DNA of 64,000 nucleotides, taken from NCBI GenBank assembly GCA_949710005.1, contig OX453282.1, positions 6,874,465 through 6,938,464 of the forward strand, read 5' to 3'. Below the pieces are notes generated by a model, which saw only the letters and a program-made list of their open reading frames with translations, searched no databases and was not told the origin of the DNA. Numbering within the stretch: the first letter of the stretch is position 1; each line of letters starts with the position of its first letter. Shown one piece after another: positions 15,790 through 27,950 of the stretch. The position numbers and the translations under genes are program-made. This DNA is from Ricordea florida. Taxonomy: Eukaryota > Cnidaria > Anthozoa > Corallimorpharia > Ricordeidae.

Positions 15790-18700
15790 TGACCATAAGG
15801 AAGAGTATGTATTCCATCTTTTTGAATGATCCTCTTATCATCATAAGCAGATAGCGCTTTTTTATTAACGGTTTTTGTGTAAATATCGTGTAGTTTTGAT
15901 CCGATTAAATTTTGCGATCTCATTTGTGGTTCTTTAGTATTCAAACAATTTTTGAAATCGCTGAAACTTATTGTTTTCTTGACAACTAATTTCTTTGTTC
16001 CTTTATTCTTCTTTATCTCTTTTCCGTTGTCCATTAATAATGCATATTGCTTAGCACCTAATCCTACAAATTCTGTGGGGACACTTCCGCCGAACTCGTC
16101 TTTGAACTTGCCAATTACTTTTTTGTTTGTTTCATCCCAAATACCAGATTTGTGGTCTTTTGGGTAGTTGCTAGTGTCAAACTTTTCGCTAACGTCTGGT
16201 CTTATATCACCATAGAAATCCTCTGTTTCTATGTTATATACAAGGCTATCAGTATCAGTCATAAGTAATTCAGCTTTTTCTCCATATTTCTCTTTGATAT
16301 AATTATAGTGAAAGTCGTACATTATTTGTTTGCTTAGGTCCAAAATGGAAAACCCCACATAAACCGGCTTATTAAATCTTATTTCTGTTTTCTTCATATT
16401 TATGGCGGCTAGATCCTCAGAAAAGATGGTAAAATGATTAAAGTTCGGTTTTCTTATTAATTTTTTAGCCGATTCTATATTATTAACTAATCTAACGTCT
16501 ATTCTTTTCCTCATATTTTCCATTGTTTTACCAAATACGGAGTTATTCATAAGTTTGAAAAAATCTTTTTCAAAGTCGTTTTTCGCGTGTTTTCTCAATT
16601 CAGTATTCCGATCGATGTAAGTTTGCAACCACTCGGACTCTTGAAATTTAATTCCCTTATGAATCTTTGTTATTTTTAATCCTTGTTTTTCATAAAATTT
16701 AAGGGTTTCATGATGAACCACATATCTTTTCTTATCGTGTAGATTTGGTATTAATTTCTTAACCTTATTAACGGTAAGTTTTTCTGGGGCTAAAGGTAGA
16801 TCTTTATGAGTATCATGAAGATTTTTTGGGTATTCCAAATCAACCTCAACTATGCAAGGTATATTCCTCCAATTTTCGAGATCTTCATTTGGAATCCATT
16901 TAAATCCTCGTTTTGGTAATTTCTTGCTCATCGCAGCACCATATAAGTTATTCGCGTCAAGATAAATAATATAACTTATAAGCTTATTTATTTCAAAATC
17001 CGTCATATAGGGGTTATTAGCTTTAGCATATCTTTTTGATACTTGTGATGTTCCACCTCTAATCCCTTTCTCAATAAAAAGCAGCATATTAACGTCGGTA
17101 AACAATTCCAAACTAACTTTAGTTATTTTTAACATTGCATCCCAGGATAATCCCGGTGATGTAAAATAGTGGGCAGGATCTAAACTATAATTATTGATGC
17201 ACACGTCCCTAAAGTTCTCGAACACGTCAGCAAGCTGTAATACATCCGTTTTTAGATATAAATCATGATAATCTCTCATTGTTTTAATGCCAAATGTTTC
17301 CCAAACCTTTTTAGCGTGTTCGTAATCTTCATTCGAAATATCTTGATTATTAAGAATTGACTTAAATGCTTCCTTTGGCGGAATTTCTGTTTCATTAAGT
17401 TTATCAATCCGATCAAAATAATCATAAGGAAACACACCCTTTCTCAACAATAGTTTTAACTTTTCTCCTGCGAAATGTTTTTTGGTTATCGCCATATTTT
17501 CATCTATTGGAGAAAAACACATACTTCCTAATAACTTGCAATTCTTGCATTGTTCGCAATTGCCGACACCATTAAAAGTAATAATCTTCCCATCTTTTAC
17601 GTATCTTTTCAAACATTTTCCTGGTTTGCATGACTCACATTTTCCGCATTTTGTAAGATTGTCGACCAATCCGCTAAGGGAGAATTGCATAAATTTATAA
17701 GAATCAATGAATCTTATTGTTCTAGTAATTGGCTTTTCTTTGTCATCTTCATCCTCATCGTGATCGTGATCGTGATCGTGATCATAGTTAATTAAAATTT
17801 TCTTTGAGAAACTAATATACTTTTCGTCGGTGTTGGCCAAACAGCTCATTTCACCCTTTGTTTTGCCAAGATTCTTAATGAATAGATGCGAATCGTAGCC
17901 CGACAGATTATGAATTACTACTGGAACGAATTTGGGAATAACATATTTTAAGTTACAGATATTATGCGCCGCTCCCCTGTATTTTCCAGTAAGATGGCAA
18001 TGATCTATTACTTTTTTAAAATCTTCTTCCTCTTCGCTTTCAGAAAATTTTCGCTCACATATATGACACTGAGTTGCATTTTCATAATCTTTTTTATCCA
18101 TTTCTGACATATTCTTTTTATCATAAACTTTAAAAGTTTCCTTTTTTTCTTCTATTAGTTGAAAAATTTTCCTAACATCTCTTTCCAAATATTCTGTAAA
18201 TATCTGCGCGACATCCTCATCATCGGATTTTGCGGTATAATTCACACACACTTTAAAATCCTTTGGCAATATACTTTCATCGAAACATTTAATATAATAG
18301 CAGAATCCTGACGCTTTGTGCATTTGGTAATTTTTTGTAAAACTTTTAATTTCGCTTGGCGAACAATTATGTATTGGTATTAGTCGGCCTTCAAAATCTG
18401 CATAAACAACAAACGGGGATCGCATTTTATTTTTAAAATTTTTAAAGTAAATAAATTTTGGGCTGCCATCTTCATTCTTTGGCATTTTTATTTTAACTTC
18501 ACCGTGCGAATCACAGTATTCTTTGTGTTCTTGCAAAATCCTTTCATCATAAAATGAGTTGAAACATCTAAGGCAGAAATGTTTTTTATGTTTATTATTA
18601 TCATTTTCAGACGATAAAAGCCTGCTAACATTATTTACCAAAATGTAGTGGGATTTTTCGACATTATTTATTAAAAGTAATGTTATAAATTTGCAGACAC

Positions 18701-20273
18701 ATAACTTGCATTCATAATTATTGCAATCACATTTCTTGCATCCGCATTCTTCGCATTCATGTTTTACGCAATCTTTTTTCTTGCATTTCTGTTTTTTCTT
18801 ACACTCTTTTTTCATACAACCGCAATTCTTGCATTTTTCTTCTTTCTTGCAATAACATTTATCGCTTAATCTCGCGGCATATATTTTATCAGCTTCTTCG
18901 TCATATTTCAATACATTAACTGGATATGGGTTTTGTTTTTCAAACTTGACAAAATCTTTTAATTTCATTGCTCCTTCTATACCAGAAAAGTTTAATTTTT
19001 TGCGATTTTCCAACAATTCATTATTTACCCTCTCTCTATGATGTTTTCTTGGAAACACCGCCTCTGTTAATGAAAGTTGACCGCAATCCTCACACTTATT
19101 TTGTATGTTAATAGTAGCTTTTTTCGCCGCTAATCTTTCTGGCGTTGGTATATATGAACTCCCAGAAATAACTGTGTAAGGCGCGATTCCGATGTCAAAA
19201 CGCGTTACTGAATCAAATTGTAAAACTCCAGAATCTGTATTTTCATGAAATCTTTCAACCTCACCAAGTATATTTTTAATTATATCATCATATTCTTTTG
19301 ACAAATCGCTTGCCTCTGTAATTATTTTTGGTTTAGCGTGAAAGTATTTTTCAACCCCTTCCTTAATTTGATCATTTTGCGAATAAGCTTCTACAAACTT
19401 AGCTGATAGTATAACCTTAACCTTTTTTGGTTTCTTATCCTTATTAATAATATCAATAACCCTTAGTTTTATTTTTCTCATGAATTCCCCAATAGTATAT
19501 CCTTTTATCCCATCTATAGTGTGTTGCTTCAAATAGCCATTTTTGAATTTTCTCACAATTTCTTTGATAATTAATTCTTCTTCTTTCAGCCTTTTTGTTT
19601 TTGGTCTTGCTCCCTCCTTTGCGTAATCTCTTTTTGATTTTGTTTGTTTTAGCTGATTTTTATGTTGGCTTATTCCATTCGCTTTTTTATACCTATCTAT
19701 AAAATTTTTAGCTAGTTCCTCTGTTTTATTTTTTACTTTTTCTGGAATATATGGTTTCACAAAATCCCAAAACTTGTTTAATACATTTCCCAAAAAGGGG
19801 GTTTGTTCGGTATTTTTAACCGATTCATTTTTTATTGCTTGTTTTTTAGGTTTTGTCGGAATGGGTGGCGGTGGTCTCGTTGGTTTGGGTGGAGAAGGTC
19901 TTTTTGGTTTTGGTTTATTTGATGGGGGTGTGCCTGGCGGTGTTCCTGGTCTATATCCATCTGGTGAACCTGGTGGTGTGCCTGGAATTTGAGTTGGTTG
20001 AGGAATATTAAGGGGCGGCAAATTTGGTCTGTTTCTTGGTATTGGAAGAGGTAAATTTGGCTGATTCATTGGCCTCATTGGCATATTGTGCAGCTCATTA
20101 ACAATCCCTTCAATATTATTAATTATTTCCAGAATATTATTGGCTATTTCGGGTATATTAACCAAAACATTAATAAGTTCTGCTTTTTTAAACCCAGATC
20201 GCCCCCAAATATTATACCACCTGGCTAAGGATTTTAGTTGCGGTACTTTCAATCTCTTCAATTGTTGATCCAT
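15747..20273 (-). CDS. Protein-primed family B DNA polymerase, element B
   Basis: I chose ATG 20273 (MDQQLKRLK) over the ATG at 20297 because it aligns with the element A start. The 1,508-residue protein has the same order: SAP-like N terminus, Pro-rich linker, exonuclease I with ADFE (about 620), endonuclease VII-like module DHCHLTGKYRGAAH (about 735-775), HNLSGYDSH (about 785), exonuclease III YHDLYLKTD (about 1000), motif A DANNLYG (about 1104), motif B LMNNSVFGKT and motif C DTDS (about 1336). Differences from A are a roughly 58-residue insertion with 16 cysteines (about 470-527) and a DHDHDHDHDEDEDD repeat (about 828-845). Similarity to A is only moderate, unlike the neighbouring genes. 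Confidence 0.95.
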   Translation of the reverse strand: MDQQLKRLKVPQLKSLARWYNIWGRSGFKKAELINVLVNIPEIANNILEIINNIEGIVNELHNMPMRPMNQPNLPLPIPRNRPNLPPLNIPQPTQIPGTPPGSPDGYRPGTPPGTPPSNKPKPKRPSPPKPTRPPPPIPTKPKKQAIKNESVKNTEQTPFLGNVLNKFWDFVKPYIPEKVKNKTEELAKNFIDRYKKANGISQHKNQLKQTKSKRDYAKEGARPKTKRLKEEELIIKEIVRKFKNGYLKQHTIDGIKGYTIGEFMRKIKLRVIDIINKDKKPKKVKVILSAKFVEAYSQNDQIKEGVEKYFHAKPKIITEASDLSKEYDDIIKNILGEVERFHENTDSGVLQFDSVTRFDIGIAPYTVISGSSYIPTPERLAAKKATINIQNKCEDCGQLSLTEAVFPRKHHRERVNNELLENRKKLNFSGIEGAMKLKDFVKFEKQNPYPVNVLKYDEEADKIYAARLSDKCYCKKEEKCKNCGCMKKECKKKQKCKKKDCVKHECEECGCKKCDCNNYECKLCVCKFITLLLINNVEKSHYILVNNVSRLLSSENDNNKHKKHFCLRCFNSFYDERILQEHKEYCDSHGEVKIKMPKNEDGSPKFIYFKNFKNKMRSPFVVYADFEGRLIPIHNCSPSEIKSFTKNYQMHKASGFCYYIKCFDESILPKDFKVCVNYTAKSDDEDVAQIFTEYLERDVRKIFQLIEEKKETFKVYDKKNMSEMDKKDYENATQCHICERKFSESEEEEDFKKVIDHCHLTGKYRGAAHNICNLKYVIPKFVPVVIHNLSGYDSHLFIKNLGKTKGEMSCLANTDEKYISFSKKILINYDHDHDHDHDEDEDDKEKPITRTIRFIDSYKFMQFSLSGLVDNLTKCGKCESCKPGKCLKRYVKDGKIITFNGVGNCEQCKNCKLLGSMCFSPIDENMAITKKHFAGEKLKLLLRKGVFPYDYFDRIDKLNETEIPPKEAFKSILNNQDISNEDYEHAKKVWETFGIKTMRDYHDLYLKTDVLQLADVFENFRDVCINNYSLDPAHYFTSPGLSWDAMLKITKVSLELFTDVNMLLFIEKGIRGGTSQVSKRYAKANNPYMTDFEINKLISYIIYLDANNLYGAAMSKKLPKRGFKWIPNEDLENWRNIPCIVEVDLEYPKNLHDTHKDLPLAPEKLTVNKVKKLIPNLHDKKRYVVHHETLKFYEKQGLKITKIHKGIKFQESEWLQTYIDRNTELRKHAKNDFEKDFFKLMNNSVFGKTMENMRKRIDVRLVNNIESAKKLIRKPNFNHFTIFSEDLAAINMKKTEIRFNKPVYVGFSILDLSKQIMYDFHYNYIKEKYGEKAELLMTDTDSLVYNIETEDFYGDIRPDVSEKFDTSNYPKDHKSGIWDETNKKVIGKFKDEFGGSVPTEFVGLGAKQYALLMDNGKEIKKNKGTKKLVVKKTISFSDFKNCLNTKEPQMRSQNLIGSKLHDIYTKTVNKKALSAYDDKRIIQKDGIHTLPYGHYLTKTESGGNCVS

Positions 20274-20300
20274 AATTACTTTTGTAAGAAATATCAAATC

Positions 20301-20690
20301 TTTAAGCCGCTTTTCAAATTTTTCCCCCTGTCCTAGAAATATTGCCCAATAAATCCCTGTGTCCCAAAATTTATCTCTGGCTTGTCATAGGACTTTGCCG
20401 AAACTTTGCATTGTCTTAGCCAGCCAAGGAAAGAATCGCCCTCCGCTCGCTTCGCTCGCTCCGCCTGTCGGCCCCTCTTGGTGAGTGGGCTTGGCTGAAA
20501 CTTTGCAAAGACTTAGCAAGCTACTGATCTGTGCTAGCATTATCGTACTCACAAAAATTAATCAGCAAAAAATTACCCTATAAATCTCTGATTAAATTCC
20601 TGGTTAATTTTCAAAACCAATTTAGCTTATAAGCTAGAAAATCCCTGTCAAAATTCCTGTGTCCCAAAACCGCAGTTTTCTCCCTCTCTG
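20301..20690. other. Non-coding junction between element B and the minisatellite
   Basis: No gene is seen. A single GC-rich copy of the 133-bp-type repeat lies at about 20393-20508 (with GCCTGTCGGCCCCTCTTGG and ACTTTGCAAAGACTT). Short strings such as ATCCCTGTGTCCCAAAA (about 20335) and ATTCCTGTGTCCCAAAA (about 20650) recur, bracketing the GC-rich copy. The element B terminus probably lies here, but no inverted repeat partner can be shown in the window. Confidence 0.6.
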
Positions 20691-23120
20691 CTGCTCTACC
20701 CTAATAAGCTGCCCTTCTCTATAAGACTAACTCCATCATGTAAGCTGCTCTACCCTAATAAGGTGCCCTTCTCTATCAACCTAACTCCATTTTGTAAGTT
20801 GCTCTACCCTAATAAGCTGCCCTTATCTATCAGCCTAACTCCATCATGTAAGCTGCTCCACCGTAATAAGCTGCTCTCCTCTATTAACCTAACTCCATCA
20901 TGTAAGTTGCTCTACCCTAATATGCTGCTCTCCTCTATGAACTTAACTCCATCATGTAATCTGCTCTACCCTAATAAGCTGCCCTCCTCTATCAACCTAA
21001 CTCCATCATGTAAGTTGCTCTACCATTATAAGCCTCCCTCCTCTATCAATCTAACTGCATCATGTAAGTTGCTCTACCATTATAAGCTTCCCTCCTCTAT
21101 CAAACTAACTCCATCATGTAATGTGCTCTACCATTATAAGCTACCCTCCTATATCAACCTAACTCCATCATGTAAGTTGCTCTACCATTATAAGCTGCCG
21201 TCCTCTATCAACCTAACTCCATCATTTAAGCTGCTCTACCCTAATAAGCTGCCCTCCTCTATCAACCTAACTCCTTCATGTAAGCTGCTCTACCGTAATA
21301 AGCTGCCCTTCTCTATCAACCTAACTCCATCATGTAAGCTGCTCTACCCTAATAAGATGCCCTCCTCTATCAACCTAACTCCATCATGTAAGCTGCTCTA
21401 CCCTAATAAGCTGCCCTCTTCTATCAACCTAACTCCATCATGTAATGTGGTCTACCATTATAAGCTTCCCTCCTATATCAACCTAACTCCATCATGTAAG
21501 TTGCTCTACCCTAATAAGCTGCCGTCCTCTATCAGCCTAACTCTATCATGTAAGCTGCTCTACCCTAATAAGCTGCCCTTCTCTATCAACCTAACTCCAT
21601 CATGTAAGTTGCTCTACCCTAAAAAGCTGCCCTTCTCTATCAGCCTAACTCCATCATGTAAGCTGCTCTACCCTTATAAGCTGCTCGCCTCTATTAACCT
21701 AACTCCATCATGTAAGCTCCTGTACCAATATAAGCTGCTCTCCTCTATCAACCTAACTCCATCATGTAAGCTGCTCTACCCTAATAAGCTGCCCTTCTGT
21801 ATCAGCCTAACTCCATCATGTAAGCCGCTCTACCCTAATAAGCTGCTCTACTCTATTAACCTAACTCCATAATGTAAGTTGCTCTACCCTAATAAGCTGC
21901 TCTCCTCTATCAACCTAACTCCATCATGAAAGCTGCTTTACCCTAATAAGCTGCCCTCCTCCATTAACCTAACACCATCATGTAAGCTGCTTTACCCTAA
22001 TAAGCTGCCCTTTTCTATAAGCCTACCTCCATCATGTAAGCTGCTCTACCCTAATAAGCTGCCCTTCTCTATCAACCTAACTCCATCATGTAAGTTGCTC
22101 TACCCTAATATGCTGCTCTCCTCTATGAACCTAACTCCATCATGTAAGCTGCTCTACCCTAATAAGCTGCCCTCCTCTATCAACGTAACTCCATCATGTA
22201 AGTTGCTCTACCATTATAAGCTTCCCTCCTCTATCAATCTAACTGCATCATGTAAGTTGCTCTACCATTATAAGCTGCCCTCCTCTATCAACCTAACTCC
22301 ATCATGTAATGTGCTCTACCATTATAAGCTTCCCTCCTATATCAACCTAACTCCATCATGTAAGTTGCTCTACCATTATAAGCTGCCGTCCTCTATCAAC
22401 ATAACTCCATCATGTAAGCTTCTCTACCCTAATAAGCTGCCCTCCTCTATCAACCTAACTCCATCATGTAAGCTGCTCTACCCTTATAAGCTGCTCTCCT
22501 CTATCAACCTAACTCCATCATGTAAGCTGCTCTACCCTAATAAGCTGCCCTTCTCTATCAACCTAACTCCATCATGTAAGTTGCTCTACCCTAATAAGCT
22601 GCCCTTCTCTATCAACCTCACTCCATCATAAAAGTTGCTCTACCATAATAAGCTGCCCTTCTCTATCAGCCTAACTCCATCATGTAAGCTGCTCTGCCCT
22701 TATAAGTTGCTCTGCTCTATCAACGTAACTCCATCATGTAAGTTGCTCCACCATTATAAGCTTCCCTTCTCTATCAACCTAACTCTATCATGTAAGTTGC
22801 TCTACCATTATAAGCTGCTCTCCTCTATCAACCTAACTGCATCATGTAAGTTTCTCTACCATTATAAGCTGCCCTCCTCTATCAACCTAACTCCATCATG
22901 TAATGTGCTCTACCATTATAAGCTTCCCTCCTATATCAACCTAACTCCATCATGTAAGTTGCTCTACCCTAATAAGCTGCCCTCCTCTATCAACCTAACT
23001 CCATCATGTAAGCTGCTCTACTGTAATAAGCTGCCCTTCTCTATCAACCTAACTCCATCATGTAAGCTGCTCTACCCTAATAAGCTGCCCTTCTCTATCA
23101 ACCTAACTCCATCATGTAAG

Positions 23121-26100
23121 TTGCTCTACCCTAATAAGCTGCCCTTCTCTATCAGCCTAACTCCATCATGTAAGCTGCTCTACCCTAATAAGCTGCTCTG
23201 CTCTATTAACCTAACTCCATCATGTAAGTTGCTCTACCCTAATAACCTGCTCTCTTCTATCAACCTAACTCCATCATGTAAGCTGCTCTACCCTAATAAG
23301 CTGCCCTTCTCTATCAGCCTAACTCCATCATGTAAGCTGCTCTACCCTAATAAGCTGCTCTCCTCTATTAACCTAACTCCATAATGTAAGTTGCTCTACC
23401 CTAAAAAGCTGCTCTCCTCTATCAACCTAACTCCATCATGTAAGCTGCTCTACCATAATAAGCTGCTCTCCTCCATCAACCTAACTCCATCATGTAAGCT
23501 GCTCTACCCTAATAAGCTGCCCTTTTCTATAAGCCTAACTCCATCATGTAAGCTGCTCTACCCTAATAAGCTGCCCTTCTCTATCAACCTAACTCCATCA
23601 TGTAAGTTGCTCTACCGTAATAAGCTGCCCTTCTCTATCAGCCTAACTCCATCATGTAAGCTGCTCTACCCTTATAAGCTGCTCTCCTCTATTAACCTAA
23701 CTCCATCATGTAAGTTGCTCTACCCTAATAAGCTGCTCTCCTCTATCAACCTAACTCCATCATGTAAGCTGCTCTACCCTAATAAGCTTCCCTCCTCTAT
23801 CAACCTAACTCCATCATGTAAGTTGCTCCACCCTAATAAGCTTCCCTCCTCTATCAACCTAACTCCATCATGTAAGTTGCTCTACCATTATAAGCTGCCC
23901 TCCTCTATCAACCTAACTCCATCATGTAAGTTGCTCTACCATTATAAGCTTTCCTCCTCTATCAACCTAACTCCATCATGTAAGCTGCTCTACCCTAATA
24001 AGCTGCCCTTCTCTATAAGCCTAACTCCATCATGTAAGCTGCTCTACCCTTATAAGCTGCCCTTCTCTATCAACCTAACTCCATCATGTAAGTTGCTTTA
24101 CCCTAATAAGCTGCCCTTCTCTATCAGCCTAACACCGTCATGTAAGCTGCTTTACCCTAATAAGCTGCTCTCCTCTATTAACCTAACTCCATAATGTAAG
24201 TTGCTCTACCCTAATAAGCTGCTCTCCTCTATCAACCTAACTCCATCATGTAAGCTGCTCTACCCTAATAAGCTGCCCTCCTCTATCAACCTAACTCCAT
24301 CATGTAAGCTGCTCTACCCTAATAAGCTTTCCTTTTCTATAAGCCTAACTCCATCATGTAAGCTGCTCTACCCTAATAAGCTGCTCTCCTCTATTAACCT
24401 AACTCCATAATGTAAGCTGCTCTACCCTAATAAGCTGCTCTCCTCTATCAACCTAACTCCATCATGTAAGCTGCTCTACCCTAATAAGCTGCCCTTCTCT
24501 ATCAGCCTAACTCCATCATGTAAGCTGCTCTACCCTAATAAGCTGCTCTCCTCTATTAACCTAACTCCATCATGTAAGTTGCTCTACCCTAATAAGCTTC
24601 TCTCCTCTATCAACCTAACTCCATCATGTAAGCTGCTCTACCCTAATAAGCTGCCCTTCTCTATCAGCCTAACTCCATCATGTAAGCTGCTCTACCCTAA
24701 TAAGCTGCTCTCCTCTATTAACCTAACTCCATCATGTAAGTTGCTCTACCCTAATAAGCTGCTCTCCTCTATCAACCTAACTCCATCATGTAAGCTGCTC
24801 TACCCTTATAAGCTGCCCTCCTGTATCAACCTAACTCCATCATGTAAATTGCTCTACCATTATAAGCTTCCCTCCTCTATCAACCTAACTCCCTCATGTA
24901 AGTTGCTGTACCCTAATAAGCTGCTCTCCTTTATCAACCTAACTCCATCATGTAAGCTGCTCCACCCTAATAAGCTGCCGTCCTCTATCAACCTAACTCC
25001 ATCATGTAAGCTGCTCTACCATAATAAGCTGCTCTCCTCTATTAACCTAACTCCATAATGTAAGCTGCTCTACCCTAATAAGCTGCTCTCCTCTATCAAC
25101 CTAACTCCATCATGTAAGCTGCTCTACCCTAATAAGCTGCCCTTCTCTATCAGCCTAACTCCATCATGTAAGCTGCTCTACCCTAATAAGCTGCTCTCCT
25201 CTATTAACCTAACTCCATCATGTAAGTTGCTCTACCCTAATAAGCTGCTCTCCTCTATCAACCTAACTCCATCATGTAAGCTGCTCTACCCTAATAAGCT
25301 TTCCTTTTCTATAAGCCTAACTCCATCATGTAAGCTGCTCTACCCTAATAAGCTGCTCTCCTCTATTAACCTAACTCCATAATGTAAGCTGCTCTACCCT
25401 AATAAGCTGCTCTCCTCTATCAACCTAACTCCATCATGTAAGCTGCTCTACCCTAATAAGCTGCCCTTCTCTATCAACCTAACTCCATCATGTAAGCTGC
25501 TCTACCCTAATAAGCTGCCCTTCTCTATCAACCTAACTCCATCATGTAAGTTGCTCTACCCTAATAAGCTGCCCTTCTCTATCAGCCTAACTCCATCATG
25601 TAAGCTGCTCTACCCTAATAAGCTGCTCTGCTCTATTAACCTAACTCCATCATGTAAGTTGCTCTACCCTAATAACCTGCTCTCTTCTATCAACCTAACT
25701 CCATCATGTAAGCTGCTCTACCCTAATAAGCTGCCCTTCTCTATCAGCCTAACTCCATCATGTAAGCTGCTCTACCCTAATAAGCTGCTCTCCTCTATTA
25801 ACCTAACTCCATAATGTAAGTTGCTCTACCCTAAAAAGCTGCTCTCCTCTATCAACCTAACTCCATCATGTAAGCTGCTCTACCATAATAAGCTGCTCTC
25901 CTCCATCAACCTAACTCCATCATGTAAGCTGCTCTACCCTAATAAGCTGCCCTTTTCTATAAGCCTAACTCCATCATGTAAGCTGCTCTACCCTAATAAG
26001 CTGCCCTTCTCTATCAACCTAACTCCATCATGTAAGTTGCTCTACCGTAATAAGCTGCCCTTCTCTATCAGCCTAACTCCATCATGTAAGCTGCTCTACC

Positions 26101-27950
26101 CTTATAAGCTGCTCTCCTCTATTAACCTAACTCCATCATGTAAGTTGCTCTACCCTAATAAGCTGCTCTCCTCTATCAACCTAACTCCATCATGTAAGCT
26201 GCTCTACCCTAATAAGCTTCCCTCCTCTATCAACCTAACTCCATCATGTAAGTTGCTCCACCCTAATAAGCTTCCCTCCTCTATCAACCTAACTCCATCA
26301 TGTAAGTTGCTCTACCATTATAAGCTGCCCTCCTCTATCAACCTAACTCCATCATGTAAGTTGCTCTACCATTATAAGCTTTCCTCCTCTATCAACCTAA
26401 CTCCATCATGTAAGCTGCTCTACCCTAATAAGCTGCCCTTCTCTATAAGCCTAACTCCATCATGTAAGCTGCTCTACCCTTATAAGCTGCCCTTCTCTAT
26501 CAACCTAACTCCATCATGTAAGTTGCTTTACCCTAATAAGCTACCTTCTCTATCAGCCTAACACCGTCATGTAAGCTGCTTTACCCTAATAAGCTGCTCT
26601 CCTCTATTAACCTAACTCCATAATGTAAGTTGCTCTACCCTAATAAGCTGCTCTCCTCTATCAACCTAACTCCATCATGTAAGCTGCTCTACCCTAATAA
26701 GCTGCCCTCCTCTATCAACCTAACTCCATCATGTAAGCTGCTCTACCCTAATAAGCTTTCCTTTTCTATAAGCCTAACTCCATCATGTAAGCTGCTCTAC
26801 CCTAATAAGCTGCTCTCCTCTATTAACCTAACTCCATAATGTAAGCTGCTCTACCCTAATAAGCTGCTCTCCTCTATCAACCTAACTCCATCATGTAAGC
26901 TGCTCTACCCTAATAAGCTGCCCTTCTCTATCAGCCTAACTCCATCATGTAAGCTGCTCTACCCTAATAAGCTGCTCTCCTCTATTAACCTAACTCCATC
27001 ATGTAAGTTGCTCTACCCTAATAAGCTTCTCTCCTCTATCAACCTAACTCCATCATGTAAGCTGCTCTACCCTAATAAGCTGCCCTTCTCTATCAGCCTA
27101 ACTCCATCATGTAAGCTGCTCTACCCTAATAAGCTGCTCTCCTCTATTAACCTAACTCCATCATGTAAGTTGCTCTACCCTAATAAGCTGCTCTCCTCTA
27201 TCAACCTAACTCCATCATGTAAGCTGCTCTACCCTTATAAGCTGCCCTCCTGTATCAACCTAACTCCATCATGTAAATTGCTCTACCATTATAAGCTTCC
27301 CTCCTCTATCAACCTAACTCCCTCATGTAAGTTGCTGTACCCTAATAAGCTGCTCTCCTTTATCAACCTAACTCCATCATGTAAGCTGCTCCACCCTAAT
27401 AAGCTGCCGTCCTCTATCAACCTAACTCCATCATGTAAGCTGCTCTACCATAATAAGCTGCTCTCCTCTATTAACCTAACTCCATAATGTAAGCTGCTCT
27501 ACCCTAATAAGCTGCTCTCCTCTATCAACCTAACTCCATCATGTAAGCTGCTCTACCCTAATAAGCTGCCCTTCTCTATCAGCCTAACTCCATCATGTAA
27601 GCTGCTCTACCCTAATAAGCTGCTCTCCTCTATTAACCTAACTCCATCATGTAAGTTGCTCTACCCTAATAAGCTGCTCTCCTCTATCAACCTAACTCCA
27701 TCATGTAAGCTGCTCTACCCTAATAAGCTTTCCTTTTCTATAAGCCTAACTCCATCATGTAAGCTGCTCTCCTCTATTAACCTAACTCCATAATGTAAGC
27801 TGCTCTACCCTAATAAGCTGCTCTCCTCTATCAACCTAACTCCATCATGTAAGCTGCTCTACCCTAATAAGCTGCCCTTCTCTATCAGCCTAACTCCATC
27901 ATGTAAGCTGCTCTACCCTAATAAGCTGCTCTCCTCTATTAACCTAACTC
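23121..27950. repeat. 2,430-bp block duplication inside the minisatellite
   Basis: The order of variant monomers from about 23121 recurs about 2,430 bp later (45 monomers): for example the pattern starting at 23391 recurs at 25821, that at 24201 recurs at 26630, and that at 24579 recurs at 27008. The offset drops to 2,429 after a one-base deletion near 26545. A third, partial copy of the tail appears near 27.96 kb. This is recent unequal exchange on a block scale. Confidence 0.85.

Larger units (their letters stand above)
13284..20300. mobile_element. Polinton-like element B, truncated at its left side
   Basis: It repeats the element A order capsid (minus), small gene (minus), integrase (plus), polymerase (minus) in the same orientation, but ATPase and all small structural genes are missing. 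Homology to element A ends at the very 3' end of the capsid gene, where a tandem repeat begins. Capsid, small gene and integrase are about 90-96 percent identical to A by eye, while the polymerase is far more diverged. It is therefore either a truncated second insertion or a product of recombination between related elements. GC-rich repeats lie on both sides. Confidence 0.8.

Noticed and set aside
20274..20297. Upstream ATG for the element B polymerase
   Set aside because: The following ATG at 20273 aligns with the element A start (MDQQL versus MEQQL).
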